Part shown: positions 16,505-25,256 of the stretch, piece by piece
Position numbering within the stretch: the first letter of the stretch is position 1
How the letters are laid out: each line of letters begins with the position of its first letter
Source: Rhodobacteraceae bacterium Alg231-04
GTDB lineage: Bacteria > Pseudomonadota > Alphaproteobacteria > Rhodobacterales > Rhodobacteraceae
Length of the DNA stretch: 64,000 nt
Assembly (NCBI GenBank): GCA_900143635.1
Contig: FREY01000002.1
Coordinates: forward strand, 194,429-258,428
Reading direction: 5' to 3'
Notes under the pieces: model-generated
The model's input: the letters and a program-made list of their open reading frames with translations, nothing else
What the model was told of the DNA's origin: nothing
Databases searched by the model: none
Program-made: the position numbers and the translations under genes

Positions 16505-19024
16505 TCAGTTTTCCTCGGCAGGATCCGACGTTACCCGGTCCAGCAGCGCGGTTATTTCATCCCGCGTGCCAATGCTGCTTTCCATCAATGCGCGCGCATG
16601 GGCAAGCGGTGTCATATCGACCGGGTCTTTTGCATTTTCACCAATCGCGCTGGTCACTTCAGCAACTTCGGCAAAGGCGGTTTGCCCCGTCGAACGGGCC
16701 GGCTCCAACTGTTCAGACAGCCAGAAACCACGCGCCGCTTCCTCTGTCTGGTTTTCTTCCATCAGGTATTCACCTGCCTCGTTGTATTCACCGGTCATCC
16801 AATGGGCCTTAGCGCGCAGCTTATTGGCTTCGGAGCCTTCCATTCCCATCAGTTCGATCAAGGCGCGATGCGGTTTATCAAGCTGCAGTGCAGCCTCGGC
16901 CATCATCAGTCGACGCGCACCATCCGGGCCTTCGCGAGTGGGTTTCAACAACAGTTCGCGTGCCTGGGCCGCAAAGCCGAGATCCAGAAACCGGCGGGCC
17001 AGCGGCAAGGAAACCGGCTCGGCTTCGACGGCGGTGGATTGATTTGCAAACAGCAGCCCGTATTTCAGGAATGTCACGTCATCGGCGCGCTCTGTCAGCA
17101 TCATCAGCACCGGTTCGATCGCATCAGATCGCGCCACCGGGCCATCGGTTACAGTCAGATCCGCAAGCGCCAGAAAGGCCTGATCAAAAGATCCGCTCAT
17201 CGCCAGAGCAATTGCTTCGGCGCGGCGCAGGTCCGGGCCCAGGCTGCCATCCCGGTTTTCCATTTCATAGGACGCCACCAGGTCCGGCACATCCGGCGAC
17301 AAGGCCCGCCGCTCGGCAAAGCTGAGGCTGATCAGTTCGATCAGTGCACCGGGGGCATTTTCGGTGCGCCCCGCCACTTCATCCGTCAGTTCCTCGGCCT
17401 GGGTTTCGGTATCCCCTTCCAATTCGGCAATTGCCGCCTCGGCTAGGTTTAGAGAGGGCACATCCTCTACGCCGCTGCGTTCGATAGCCCGCAGAGCTGC
17501 AGTGGCCATGTGACTCTCACCCGCTTCGGCAAAAAACGTGCTGAACTGCGGGCCCAGCGCCACCCGCAAATGAACCGGAAGCCGCGACAGTGCCTGCTGA
17601 ATATTATCCGTATTTGCATAGTCCTTGACCGTCCCATCAGCCAAGGCCGCCCAGAAGGCCGCATCGCTGTCGCAGCCCTGCTGCCCGGAAAACACATGGT
17701 TGATCGGCAGAGTGTCACCATCCAGAAGGTAAGACATCTCTCGCATGACCCGCAGGTCCGCCATTTCGGCCGGTACCAGTTCAAGAACGGTGCGAGCCTC
17801 GGCGCCAAAACCATAGAACAGGTAGAGACGTGCCAATTTCAGTGCAGTTCGTGCATCCACTCGGTCAAATTCACCATAGAGCGCATTGCGCAGCGGCGAG
17901 ACCTGATCTGCAAAGGCATCTTCTCCGCCCCAGGTATGGATCGCCAGCTGCGACGAAGGCAGACAGAGGCTTTCCAGACCAGCCGTCGCCTGCGTGCCAG
18001 GTGCATTCAGCATGTCGCGGTCGATAGCCGTGGTAATGGAAACATGATCCAGCGGACTGATCTGCCGTTGCTGCGCACTAAGCGGTGCCAGCAGCGTATC
18101 CTCATCTGCATCCTCGACCTCGGTGATCACCAGATCCAGAAGGCCCTGATTGGAGGCACGGCCGATCTGTTCCAGCAAGCGTTTCTCGGTCTCACCCACT
18201 GCGGTTGCGCGCTCGGTTTCAGCAACGTCAAACAACAGTTCAGCCTGAACCTCCGGCGAATGCACCTCTGCGCCGGCCGCGATCTGTTCAGGTTCTGGAT
18301 CAGCCTGAGGTTCAGATTCAGGATCGGCCTGTGGTTCAGGTTCCTCAAGCGGGGGGGCTTCAGCTACGGGCTGCGTCACCAAACCCGGCAGGCCGCTGGC
18401 CGACAGACCATTTGTCGTCAGGGCAAGCTCGCGGATGACCAACGGCAGGGTCAGCGGCATGCCCGGTCCCGGCAGCGGAGCATTCTCTTCATCCACCACG
18501 GGCCGGCCGGCCACTCTTGCCGCCAGTTGCAATGCGGCGCGCGCATCGCTCATCTGTCCGGTGCTGATGTTGAAGCGGTATCCGTTCGACGAGATCAATT
18601 GCCCCAGCGGCGCCAGTGGCGCCTGCGCTGGCAATGTACCGTAAGAGGCCGTCAGGCCATCCGCCGCACCATCGCGGACATCAATGACCAAATGGCCGCT
18701 TGCCAGTTTATACGCCCGCACCGAGCAATCGCAGCCCAGCGCCATACGCAGCGGCTGGCCGGATCCATTCTGCCCGAGCGATTCGATTCTGGTGCGGGGA
18801 ATACGCTGATACACACCGGAGGTGTCATAGACCGCATCGGCGGAATCAATATTCAAAGTGGCGCTGCGCCCATCCTGGGTCAGTGACCAGTCGGTTCCGT
18901 CCGGAAGCCGTAGCACCAGACGCGAAAAACCGTCGTGTTCTCCGGACTGGGTAGAGATTGTTTCAGCAGACAACGGCCCGGCGAGAGCCAGAACCGCAGC
19001 CAGCATATGGAGGGATCGGATCAT
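16505..19024 (-). CDS. Large secreted helical-repeat protein in the motA operon
   Basis: An 839-residue protein with a signal peptide (about 1-20, ending PLSA). Residues 21-190 look beta-rich, with GFSRLVLRLPDGTDWSLTQD and GHLVIDVRDGAADG, faintly like an AMIN-type periplasmic domain. A Glu/Pro/Gln linker at about 215-250 repeats QADPE. The remainder is alpha-helical with TPR-like Ala/Leu repeats (ELLLKPTREGPDGARRLMMA). It overlaps motA by four bases (ATGA), so the two are coupled. A periplasmic role around stator or rings is inferred from context only. The family was not recognised. Confidence 0.75.
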   Translation of the reverse strand: MIRSLHMLAAVLALAGPLSAETISTQSGEHDGFSRLVLRLPDGTDWSLTQDGRSATLNIDSADAVYDTSGVYQRIPRTRIESLGQNGSGQPLRMALGCDCSVRAYKLASGHLVIDVRDGAADGLTASYGTLPAQAPLAPLGQLISSNGYRFNISTGQMSDARAALQLAARVAGRPVVDEENAPLPGPGMPLTLPLVIRELALTTNGLSASGLPGLVTQPVAEAPPLEEPEPQADPESEPQADPEPEQIAAGAEVHSPEVQAELLFDVAETERATAVGETEKRLLEQIGRASNQGLLDLVITEVEDADEDTLLAPLSAQQRQISPLDHVSITTAIDRDMLNAPGTQATAGLESLCLPSSQLAIHTWGGEDAFADQVSPLRNALYGEFDRVDARTALKLARLYLFYGFGAEARTVLELVPAEMADLRVMREMSYLLDGDTLPINHVFSGQQGCDSDAAFWAALADGTVKDYANTDNIQQALSRLPVHLRVALGPQFSTFFAEAGESHMATAALRAIERSGVEDVPSLNLAEAAIAELEGDTETQAEELTDEVAGRTENAPGALIELISLSFAERRALSPDVPDLVASYEMENRDGSLGPDLRRAEAIALAMSGSFDQAFLALADLTVTDGPVARSDAIEPVLMMLTERADDVTFLKYGLLFANQSTAVEAEPVSLPLARRFLDLGFAAQARELLLKPTREGPDGARRLMMAEAALQLDKPHRALIELMGMEGSEANKLRAKAHWMTGEYNEAGEYLMEENQTEEAARGFWLSEQLEPARSTGQTAFAEVAEVTSAIGENAKDPVDMTPLAHARALMESSIGTRDEITALLDRVTSDPAEEN

Positions 19025-19887
19025 GCTGCATCCTTGACGGATTTCAGGGCCTCCTCCAGCTCCGAGAATCCGGGGCGGATGTGCGAGGGCGTGTTCTGCC
19101 GGCCCACTTCAATACAGATCGCGGCGGCGTGATTGTGCAGATTGGCCACCAGCACTTCGCGGATCAGCTGATAAAAATGCGAATCTTCTTCGACGACGGC
19201 TTTCACCTTGCCGGCAAATGGCGCGGCAAGACAGTAGGCCAGAAAGATGCCGAGGAAGGTACCAACCAGAGCGCCACCAATCATCTTACCCAAGACTTCG
19301 GGCGGCTGATCGATCGAGCCCATGGTTTTGATAACACCCAGAACAGCCGCAACAATGCCCAGCGCGGGCAGGCCGTCGGCCAGGGTCTGCAGCGCATGGC
19401 TGCCGTGCATCGCGTGGTGATGATTCGCCTCGATGCGCTTTTCCAGCACCTCTTCGACCTGATGCGGGTCATCATAGTTCATCGACGCCGATCGCATGGT
19501 GTCACAGATCAGGTTCACGGCCTCTTTATCGGCCAGAATCTTGGGGTAAGCACCAAACACGGAAGAGTTTTCCGGATCCTCGATATGCTGTTCAACTTCG
19601 ACCGGATTTGCCCGCGCAATGCGGATCAGAGCAAAGAGAAGGCACAGAAGATCCCGGTAATCATCCGGCATCCACTTGGGGCCTTTGAAGACCTTTCCGA
19701 CGTCCTTCATCGTGTGTTTGATGCCGCCCATGTCATTGCTGATCAGGAATGTCCCAACCGCCGCGCCGCCGATCATCATCATTTCAAAAGGCAGCGCCTT
19801 AAGGATGATTGCCAGCTTGCCGCCCGCCAGCATATAGCCGCCGAAGACCATCGCGAAAATCAAGATAATGCCAAAAATGCCGATCAT
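19021..19887 (-). CDS. motA: Flagellar stator protein MotA
   Basis: MotA forms the stator ring that turns in response to ion flow and drives FliG. The 288 residues have four membrane segments (about 1-18, 33-52, 170-190, 200-220) and the cytoplasmic loop with ALIRIARANPVEVEQHIEDP. Later come LQTLADGLPALGIVAAVLGV and LVGTFLGIFLAYCLAAPFAG, both characteristic. motB is not adjacent; it lies 11 kb away at 31243-32079. Confidence 0.96.
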   Translation of the reverse strand: MIGIFGIILIFAMVFGGYMLAGGKLAIILKALPFEMMMIGGAAVGTFLISNDMGGIKHTMKDVGKVFKGPKWMPDDYRDLLCLLFALIRIARANPVEVEQHIEDPENSSVFGAYPKILADKEAVNLICDTMRSASMNYDDPHQVEEVLEKRIEANHHHAMHGSHALQTLADGLPALGIVAAVLGVIKTMGSIDQPPEVLGKMIGGALVGTFLGIFLAYCLAAPFAGKVKAVVEEDSHFYQLIREVLVANLHNHAAAICIEVGRQNTPSHIRPGFSELEEALKSVKDAA

Positions 19888-19963
19888 GGGTTGCTCCGAT
19901 TTCCCTTGCCTTACGATAACTTAGACGCGGGGGTCTTAAGAAAGATTGAGCGTTGCGAAGGAA

Positions 19964-20569
19964 TTACTCCTTCGGAACATTTCCGTTCCGGCCGGCCAGT
20001 ACGACAGAGATCGTATAGGCGGCTTCGGGGCTGAGCCCGGCCATGATTCCGGCCGCTGCATCCGGCCGCATCCGGGCCAGGAAACCTGCGGCAAACGTCG
20101 GATCCATCTCTTCAAACAAGGCGGCCGAATCTTTCGGCTTCATCTGCTCATAGACAGTCGTCAGACGGGTAACATCCGCTTCGGTCGCGCCATCCGCCAG
20201 AGACAGGGTTTCTGCCAGCTGTTGCTCTGCTTCTTGCAGCGCCGCCAGTTTCTGCTTGATCGCCCGGTCGGCGATTTCCATCGCCTTGATACGATCTTCG
20301 ATTTCCGCCTCGCGCGCGGCCAGTTCTTCTTCGCGCTGCCTGAAGGCTTCCAGCATATGCTGCAGCTCTGCCGAACTGGGCACGGAATCACCCAGACCGC
20401 CCGGATGCTGCGCAACCTCGCTGTCGGGCAGATCCGCCATCTCGCGGGCAATCGCGGGGCCTGCCTCAATGCCCAGCCGCACAGCAGCGGATCCGAGCAG
20501 CAGCACCGCAATCATCACCAGGGTTCCACCACGGGCGCGCGGAGATTTCACTTTTTTCTTGCGAGCCAT
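19964..20569 (-). CDS. MotE-like flagellar periplasmic coiled-coil protein
   Basis: About 201 residues with an N-terminal membrane anchor (about 18-36). A long coiled coil follows (LEAFRQREEELAAREAEIED). The C-terminal helical domain has TVYEQMKPKDSAALFEEMDP and ARMRPDAAAGIMAGLSPEAA, the MgtE N-terminal-like repeat of MotE proteins. In Sinorhizobium MotE is a chaperone for the motility protein MotC. The preferred ATG (20569) shares a base with the preceding stop; a GTG one codon upstream also exists. It is in an operon with fliL and motA. Confidence 0.72.
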   Translation of the reverse strand: MARKKKVKSPRARGGTLVMIAVLLLGSAAVRLGIEAGPAIAREMADLPDSEVAQHPGGLGDSVPSSAELQHMLEAFRQREEELAAREAEIEDRIKAMEIADRAIKQKLAALQEAEQQLAETLSLADGATEADVTRLTTVYEQMKPKDSAALFEEMDPTFAAGFLARMRPDAAAGIMAGLSPEAAYTISVVLAGRNGNVPKE

Positions 20570-21030
20570 CACGCCACCCGTGTCGAATTGCGGTTGTGAC
20601 GTACGAACATCAGGCCAGACGCCGGTTTCTGCTCTTCTTCCGGGGCGGCTGCGGCTTCATCCTGGTCCGATTCGGCCTGATAAGCTGCGGCCAGCGCATC
20701 CTGTTCTTCTGCCGCCAGAGAGGGTGCGGCCTGCCGCGTCCGAGCTTCGGGGATGTCATGCATCGATGCCATCATCAGCTCCAGTCGCTGCGCCACCGAT
20801 TCGGCGCGCCCGGTCAGGTCATTCAGAACAACCGAAGACCCATCCGACACTTTCTGCGCCGCCATCAGCGACTTATTGAGATCATCCACCTGTGCCGACA
20901 ACACGGCAACCGCGCCGCCAACACCTTTTTCAAGATCGTTGAACCGCTTCAGCCGGCGCGCCAGCACAAAGCAATAAAATCCGGCCCCTAGGGCCCCTGC
21001 CACCAGCAGGATATCGGCAATCAGCTCCAT
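20569..21030 (-). CDS. Flagellar-cluster membrane protein of unknown function
   Basis: A 153-residue protein with one N-terminal membrane segment (about 4-24). A helical region at 28-90 contains LEKGVGGAVAVLSAQVDDLN and TGRAESVAQRLELMMASM. The tail at 100-140 is Ala/Glu-rich and disordered. Similar small anchored proteins, sometimes filed as DUF6468, occur between fliL and motA in alphaproteobacterial clusters. The match is by eye and not certain. It starts 11 bases after fliL. Confidence 0.65.
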   Translation of the reverse strand: MELIADILLVAGALGAGFYCFVLARRLKRFNDLEKGVGGAVAVLSAQVDDLNKSLMAAQKVSDGSSVVLNDLTGRAESVAQRLELMMASMHDIPEARTRQAAPSLAAEEQDALAAAYQAESDQDEAAAAPEEEQKPASGLMFVRHNRNSTRVA

Positions 21031-21041
21031 CCCGTTCTCTC

Positions 21042-21566
21042 CTAGTTCAATACGAAATCCATAATCAGCAGATCTCGGACACGCCCCTGACCGGTGGCAA
21101 TGTTGATCCGCCGCAGCATCTGTGCGCGCAGTTTTGGCAGGGCCATGGGATCGGTTAGATCTTTGATTTCCAGGGCTCTGAGGTAACTATTCAGCACATC
21201 AACGACTCGCGGCAGCATCTTCTCAACATCCGCCTGATTGACGGTGTCGACTTCCAGGTGCGCGCGGAACCGCAAGTGTTTCACCGAGCTCGAATCGCGC
21301 AGTGAAACCACCAGGGGCTCCATTTCGATAAAGGCGAGGTTGGCGATATCTTCCGCCGTCTCACCATTGTCCACGCCTTCTGGCGCCGCTGTCTCTGCAT
21401 GAGCCTCTTCTGGGCCTGCACTTTGACCAAAGGGAAGGAGACCGGACTGAACCGCATAGAATCCGCCCGCGCCGCCCGCCACAGCCAGCACCACCCCAAT
21501 GATAAGGGGGAGCTTGCCTTTCTTGGCCGGGACCTCTTCTTCGATTTCTGTTGCTGCGTCAGTCAT
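21042..21566 (-). CDS. fliL: Flagellar basal body-associated protein FliL
   Basis: FliL surrounds the stator and supports torque. The preferred start at 21566 gives 174 residues and has AGGGA seven bases upstream. A start at 21599 would add 11 residues but its GAGG lies only two bases away. One membrane segment (about 18-40) precedes a periplasmic domain with NLAFIEMEPLVVSLRDSSSV and KHLRFRAHLEVDT. The end reads INIATGQGRVRDLLIMDFVL, the FliL signature. Confidence 0.92.
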   Translation of the reverse strand: MTDAATEIEEEVPAKKGKLPLIIGVVLAVAGGAGGFYAVQSGLLPFGQSAGPEEAHAETAAPEGVDNGETAEDIANLAFIEMEPLVVSLRDSSSVKHLRFRAHLEVDTVNQADVEKMLPRVVDVLNSYLRALEIKDLTDPMALPKLRAQMLRRINIATGQGRVRDLLIMDFVLN

Positions 21567-21612
21567 GGCTTTCCCTAAAACGTCTTGCAGCTTCTTCATA
21601 ACCTCAGAGTGG

Positions 21613-21627
21613 CTAACCGAATGTTAA
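21613..21627. promoter_or_regulatory. CtrA-like site between fliL and fliF
   Basis: CTAA-N7-TTAA, one mismatch from the CtrA full-site core. It lies in the short divergent region between fliL and fliF, the natural place to control both large flagellar operons. Binding is inferred. Confidence 0.5.
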
Positions 21628-21685
21628 GGCCATTCATTCAAACAGGATGCAGACCGGAGAGAACGCCGGTGCGACGGAGGTTAAG

Positions 21686-23365
21686 TTGCAGCAGATCAAG
21701 AATGTCTGGATAGGTTTGGATATGCGCAAACGCGCAATCATCGTGGGTGCCACGGTGCTTGTGGTTGTTAGCGTCCTGGCTATGTCCCGCGTGGCAAGCA
21801 CGCCAACTATGAAATTGCTTTATGCCGGGCTCGAAAGTGGCTCGGCTGGAGATGTCGTACGCTCGCTGGATCAGCGCGCTGTACAATATGAGGTCCGCGG
21901 CGGATCCATTTATGTACCGGCAAACATGCGCGACGAGCTGCGTATGACACTGGCCAGCGAAGGCCTGCCAGCAAATGGCGGTCGCGGCTACGAACTACTC
22001 GATTCGCTGTCGGGCTTTGGCACCACATCGCAAATGTTTGATGCCGCCTACTGGCGCGCCAAAGAAGGTGAGCTGGCCCGCACAATCGTTGCCAGCCCGC
22101 ATATCAGCCAGGCGCGTGTCCATATTGCCAATACCGGAAACAACCCCTTTCAGCGCAGCGTAGAACCGACCGCTTCGGTCTCGATTGTGCCGCTTGGGTC
22201 GCCCATTACACCATCTCAGGCCAATGCAGTCCGCTTTCTTGTGTCCTCCGCTGTTACAGGTCTGCCGGTGGATAATGTCGCGGTGATCGATGCCAATGGT
22301 GCGCTGATCGGCGCGCCAGAGGCCGCTGCTGCTGCAGGCGCTGGCAACGATGATCGCAGCCAATCGGTACGTGACCGTGTTCTGCGTCTGGTCGAAGCCC
22401 GCGTCGGCCAGGGCAATGCCGTGGTAGAAATCAGCATCGACACCGTGACCGACACCGAATCGATCCGTCAGAAGCGTATTGATCCGGAAAGCCGCGTCGC
22501 AATCAGCACCGATGTTGAGGAACGCGCCGATTCGTCCACCAATCAGGCCGGCGAGGTCACCGTGGCCTCCAATATCCCGGATGGTGACGGTGCCAGCGGT
22601 GAGGGTTCCAAAGCCAACACCAGTGCAACGCGCGAACGAATCAACTACGAGATTTCCGAGACCGAAACCGAGATCATCCGCGGCCCCGGTGCGATCAAAC
22701 GTCTGACCGTCGCCGTTCTGATCAACGGAATCACCACCACCAATGCTGCCGGTGTTTCAACCTTCGAGCCGCGCAGCGAAGCAGAACTGGGTGCCCTTCG
22801 GGAACTGATTTCTGCCGCGGTTGGTTTTGATGCCGAACGGGGTGACGTGATTACGCTGAAATCAATGGACCTCCCCGTTGTGGAACCGCAGGGAACTGTC
22901 GTGACCTCCTCCTTCATGGACAACATCTATATCGACGCGATGTCGATCATTCAGATGGCGGCCCTGGCAGTGGTCACCCTGATTCTCGGCCTCTTTGTGA
23001 TCCGTCCTATCCTGGCCAACAAAGGTGCAGCACCAGCTGCCGCTCTGGAAGGTCCGGCCAGCGACGACCTGATGTCCGATCTGCCGCAGCTCGGCACAGC
23101 CGACTTCATGACGCCAGCCAATATGGGAGCGGGCATCGTCGGCGAAATCGAAAACTCCGAAACCGGCCAGTTCGAACCCATGGGCGGTATGGGCGGCATG
23201 GGTGACATGAACGGTCTCGGCGGACTGGACAGCCTGCCAGGCCTTGGCGGCGGATCTTCCGGACAGGACCCGGTTGAACGTCTGCGCAGTATGATCACCG
23301 AACGCCAGGATGAAACCGTGGAAATCCTCCGCGGCTGGCTGGAAGAGAGCGAGGAAAAAGTCTGA
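21686..23365 (+). CDS. fliF: Flagellar MS-ring protein FliF
   Basis: FliF forms the MS ring in the inner membrane. The TTG at 21686 is chosen as start because GGAGG lies five bases upstream and the product then opens (M)QQIKNVWIGLDMRKRAII, as in related FliF proteins. An in-frame ATG at 21647 would add 13 residues but has no good ribosome site. The protein has 559 residues, membrane segments at about 18-36 and 425-450, and the ring-building core with TPTMKLLYAGLESGSAGDVV and PFQRSVEPTASVSIVPLGSP. The C-terminal tail would bind FliG, which is not in the window. Confidence 0.95.
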   Translation: MQQIKNVWIGLDMRKRAIIVGATVLVVVSVLAMSRVASTPTMKLLYAGLESGSAGDVVRSLDQRAVQYEVRGGSIYVPANMRDELRMTLASEGLPANGGRGYELLDSLSGFGTTSQMFDAAYWRAKEGELARTIVASPHISQARVHIANTGNNPFQRSVEPTASVSIVPLGSPITPSQANAVRFLVSSAVTGLPVDNVAVIDANGALIGAPEAAAAAGAGNDDRSQSVRDRVLRLVEARVGQGNAVVEISIDTVTDTESIRQKRIDPESRVAISTDVEERADSSTNQAGEVTVASNIPDGDGASGEGSKANTSATRERINYEISETETEIIRGPGAIKRLTVAVLINGITTTNAAGVSTFEPRSEAELGALRELISAAVGFDAERGDVITLKSMDLPVVEPQGTVVTSSFMDNIYIDAMSIIQMAALAVVTLILGLFVIRPILANKGAAPAAALEGPASDDLMSDLPQLGTADFMTPANMGAGIVGEIENSETGQFEPMGGMGGMGDMNGLGGLDSLPGLGGGSSGQDPVERLRSMITERQDETVEILRGWLEESEEKV

Positions 23366-23979
23366 TGACCATTGCACATCTGTTGGAAGATTTTGGAATG
23401 GCCGCAATGCCCGAACCCGCTGTTGCAGCGGCAGCCGCAGCCGCGGTCTCGGAGGAAGTGGTCGAAGAAGCCCGTCTTGTCTCCTTTGAGAATGGCTATT
23501 CGGCGGGCTGGGATGATGCGGTAACCGCACAGGATGAGGAGAGCCAGAAAATCTCCGTGTCTCTGGCAAGCTCCCTGCAGGACATGAGCTTTACTTATCA
23601 GGAGGCCCAGACCCAGATGCTGGACAATCTGGACCCTCTGTTCAAGGTGCTAACCAGCGCCATTCTGCCCGATGCGATGGCGGCCAGTTTTGCCCACCAT
23701 ATCGTCGACCAGCTGAACGAGATCTCCAAAGATCAGATCGGGCAGCCCTTTGTGATCACTGTTTCGCCCGGTGAAGGCGCCGGCGTGCGCGCGGTGCTGA
23801 AACAAAGCTTCCCGGTCGAAGTGAAAGTGCGTGAAGACGCAGATCTTGCTCCTGGCCAGGCCTACCTGCGCGTTGGCGATGCCGAACGCGCCATAGACTC
23901 CGAAGCATTGCTAGGTTCGATCCGCGAATCTGTCGATGCCTTCTCCTATCAAGTTCAAGAGGATGCCCAATATGGATGA
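23365..23979 (+). CDS. fliH: FliH-like flagellar assembly protein
   Basis: FliH holds FliI at the export gate and links it to FliN. The 204 residues start with an Ala/Glu-rich region. A helical centre has FENGYSAGWDDAVTAQDEES. The second half is FliH/VirB-like, with ILPDAMAASFAHHIVDQLNE and a globular end. FliH sequences diverge strongly, so the call rests on length, layout and position between fliF and fliN. It shares its first base with the fliF stop and overlaps fliN by eight bases. Confidence 0.8.
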   Translation: MTIAHLLEDFGMAAMPEPAVAAAAAAAVSEEVVEEARLVSFENGYSAGWDDAVTAQDEESQKISVSLASSLQDMSFTYQEAQTQMLDNLDPLFKVLTSAILPDAMAASFAHHIVDQLNEISKDQIGQPFVITVSPGEGAGVRAVLKQSFPVEVKVREDADLAPGQAYLRVGDAERAIDSEALLGSIRESVDAFSYQVQEDAQYG

Positions 23980-24265
23980 TAATACAAACTCCCGCGCCCA
24001 AACCGACGCCGGCAATCCTTTTGTCTCGGTTCCTGTCGAAGTCACCGTTTCGGTCGGCAAGGCCCGCCCGCTGATCCGCGATCTGGTCGGGCTTGGCGAA
24101 AACGCCGTGCTGTCGCTGGACAAACGCGTCGAGGATCCCGTCGATCTCTATGTTGGGGATCGTCTGGTGGCCCGCGGGCAGCTGGAAGAAATGGAAGGCG
24201 ATCAGGCCGGACAGCTGGCCGTGCGCCTGACCGAAATTGCTGATCTTCAGAACGGGCTGGGATGA
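23972..24265 (+). CDS. fliN: Flagellar motor switch protein FliN
   Basis: C-ring subunit, 97 residues from the ATG at 23972, which has AGAGG nine bases upstream. Alternative upstream starts at 23936 and 23963 fit the ribosome site less well. The SpoA domain is clear: VPVEVTVSVGKARPLIRDLV, LGENAVLSLDKRVEDPVDLY and VGDRLVARGQL. It overlaps both fliH and fliP (ATGA). Its partners FliM and FliG are not encoded in this window. Confidence 0.94.
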   Translation: MDDNTNSRAQTDAGNPFVSVPVEVTVSVGKARPLIRDLVGLGENAVLSLDKRVEDPVDLYVGDRLVARGQLEEMEGDQAGQLAVRLTEIADLQNGLG

Positions 24266-25011
24266 CACAGAACAGACTGCCCCTACTGGCGGCCCTCGCG
24301 GCACTGGTGCTTCTGGCCCTGCCCGGCGGTGCTGCCGCGCAGGAGCTGAGCCTCTCGCTGGCTGATGACGGATCGATTTCCGCCCGATCAATCCAGATGA
24401 TTCTCCTGATCACAGTGCTCAGCCTCGCGCCGGGGCTGCTGATCATGATCACCTGTTTTCCCTTTCTGGTGACGGTTCTGTCGATCCTGCGCCAGGGGCT
24501 GGGCCTGCAACAGGCGCCGCCCAATATGCTGATCATCAGCCTGGCGCTGTTTCTCACCTACTTCGTGATGGAACCGGTCTTCACCGAAGCCTGGGCGGTT
24601 GGCATACGGCCTCTGCTTGACCAGCAGATGGAAGTAGAGCCCGCAATTCTCGCCAGCCTTGAACCGTTCAAGGTCTTCATGGCCAACCGGCTTGATCCCG
24701 ATACATTCTACGCCATGGCCGACCTGCGTCCGGGGCTGGATCGCATTGATCCCTCGCCCGAGGCACCGCTTTCGGTGCTGGTGCCCTCATTCTTGCTGTC
24801 GGAAATCGCCCGTGCCTTTCAGATCGGCTTTCTGGTCTTCCTGCCCTTCCTGATCATCGATCTGGTTGTCGCGGCAATCCTGATGTCGATGGGTATGATG
24901 ATGGTGCCGCCAGCCGTGGTCGCCCTGCCCTTCAAACTGGCCTTCTTTGTTGTTGCCGATGGCTGGAGCCTGATCGCCAGCGCCCTGGTTCGAAGCTATT
25001 ATCCCAGCTGA
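24262..25011 (+). CDS. fliP: Flagellar export gate protein FliP
   Basis: Core of the export channel, 249 residues. A signal peptide (about 1-25, ending AAA) and four membrane segments are visible. Family motifs are LLIMITCFPFLVTVLSILRQ, GLGLQQAPPNMLIISLALFL and FLLSEIARAFQIGFLVFLPF, then MMVPPAVVALPFKLAFFV. The gene closes the fliF operon before a strong terminator. fliO is not present between fliN and fliP. Confidence 0.97.
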   Translation: MTQNRLPLLAALAALVLLALPGGAAAQELSLSLADDGSISARSIQMILLITVLSLAPGLLIMITCFPFLVTVLSILRQGLGLQQAPPNMLIISLALFLTYFVMEPVFTEAWAVGIRPLLDQQMEVEPAILASLEPFKVFMANRLDPDTFYAMADLRPGLDRIDPSPEAPLSVLVPSFLLSEIARAFQIGFLVFLPFLIIDLVVAAILMSMGMMMVPPAVVALPFKLAFFVVADGWSLIASALVRSYYPS

Positions 25012-25033
25012 CCGCCTCATATAGTTTGCAGTT

Positions 25034-25074
25034 CTGGCCCCGCGCGATTTGCCGTGCGGGGCCAGCTGTTTTTT
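25034..25074 (+). terminator. Rho-independent terminator of the fliF-fliP operon
   Basis: Ten-base arms CTGGCCCCGC (25034-25043) and GCGGGGCCAG (25056-25065), then CTG and six Ts. The rest of the 245-base gap up to 25256 holds no recognisable gene. Confidence 0.93.
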
Positions 25075-25256
25075 ACCTACCCCAAGCGGCCAGAAACCGT
25101 ACCAATTCGACGCCAGATCTGGGCCATCGGACCCAGAAACAACTGCGCGACTTGAACGATCCCAATGATTTACACATATTGGCCGCCAACTCGGGTTGCA
25201 GCTTTTTGCTGCTGCGACCGTCCCACCGGGCATCGCGCCCGAACCTGGAGACTCCA

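Noticed and set aside
17510-20034. Long plus-strand open frames (458 and 358 codons) opposite the motA unit
   Set aside because: Composition rich in Arg, His and Gln without domains; the minus-strand genes motA and its coupled neighbour explain the region.
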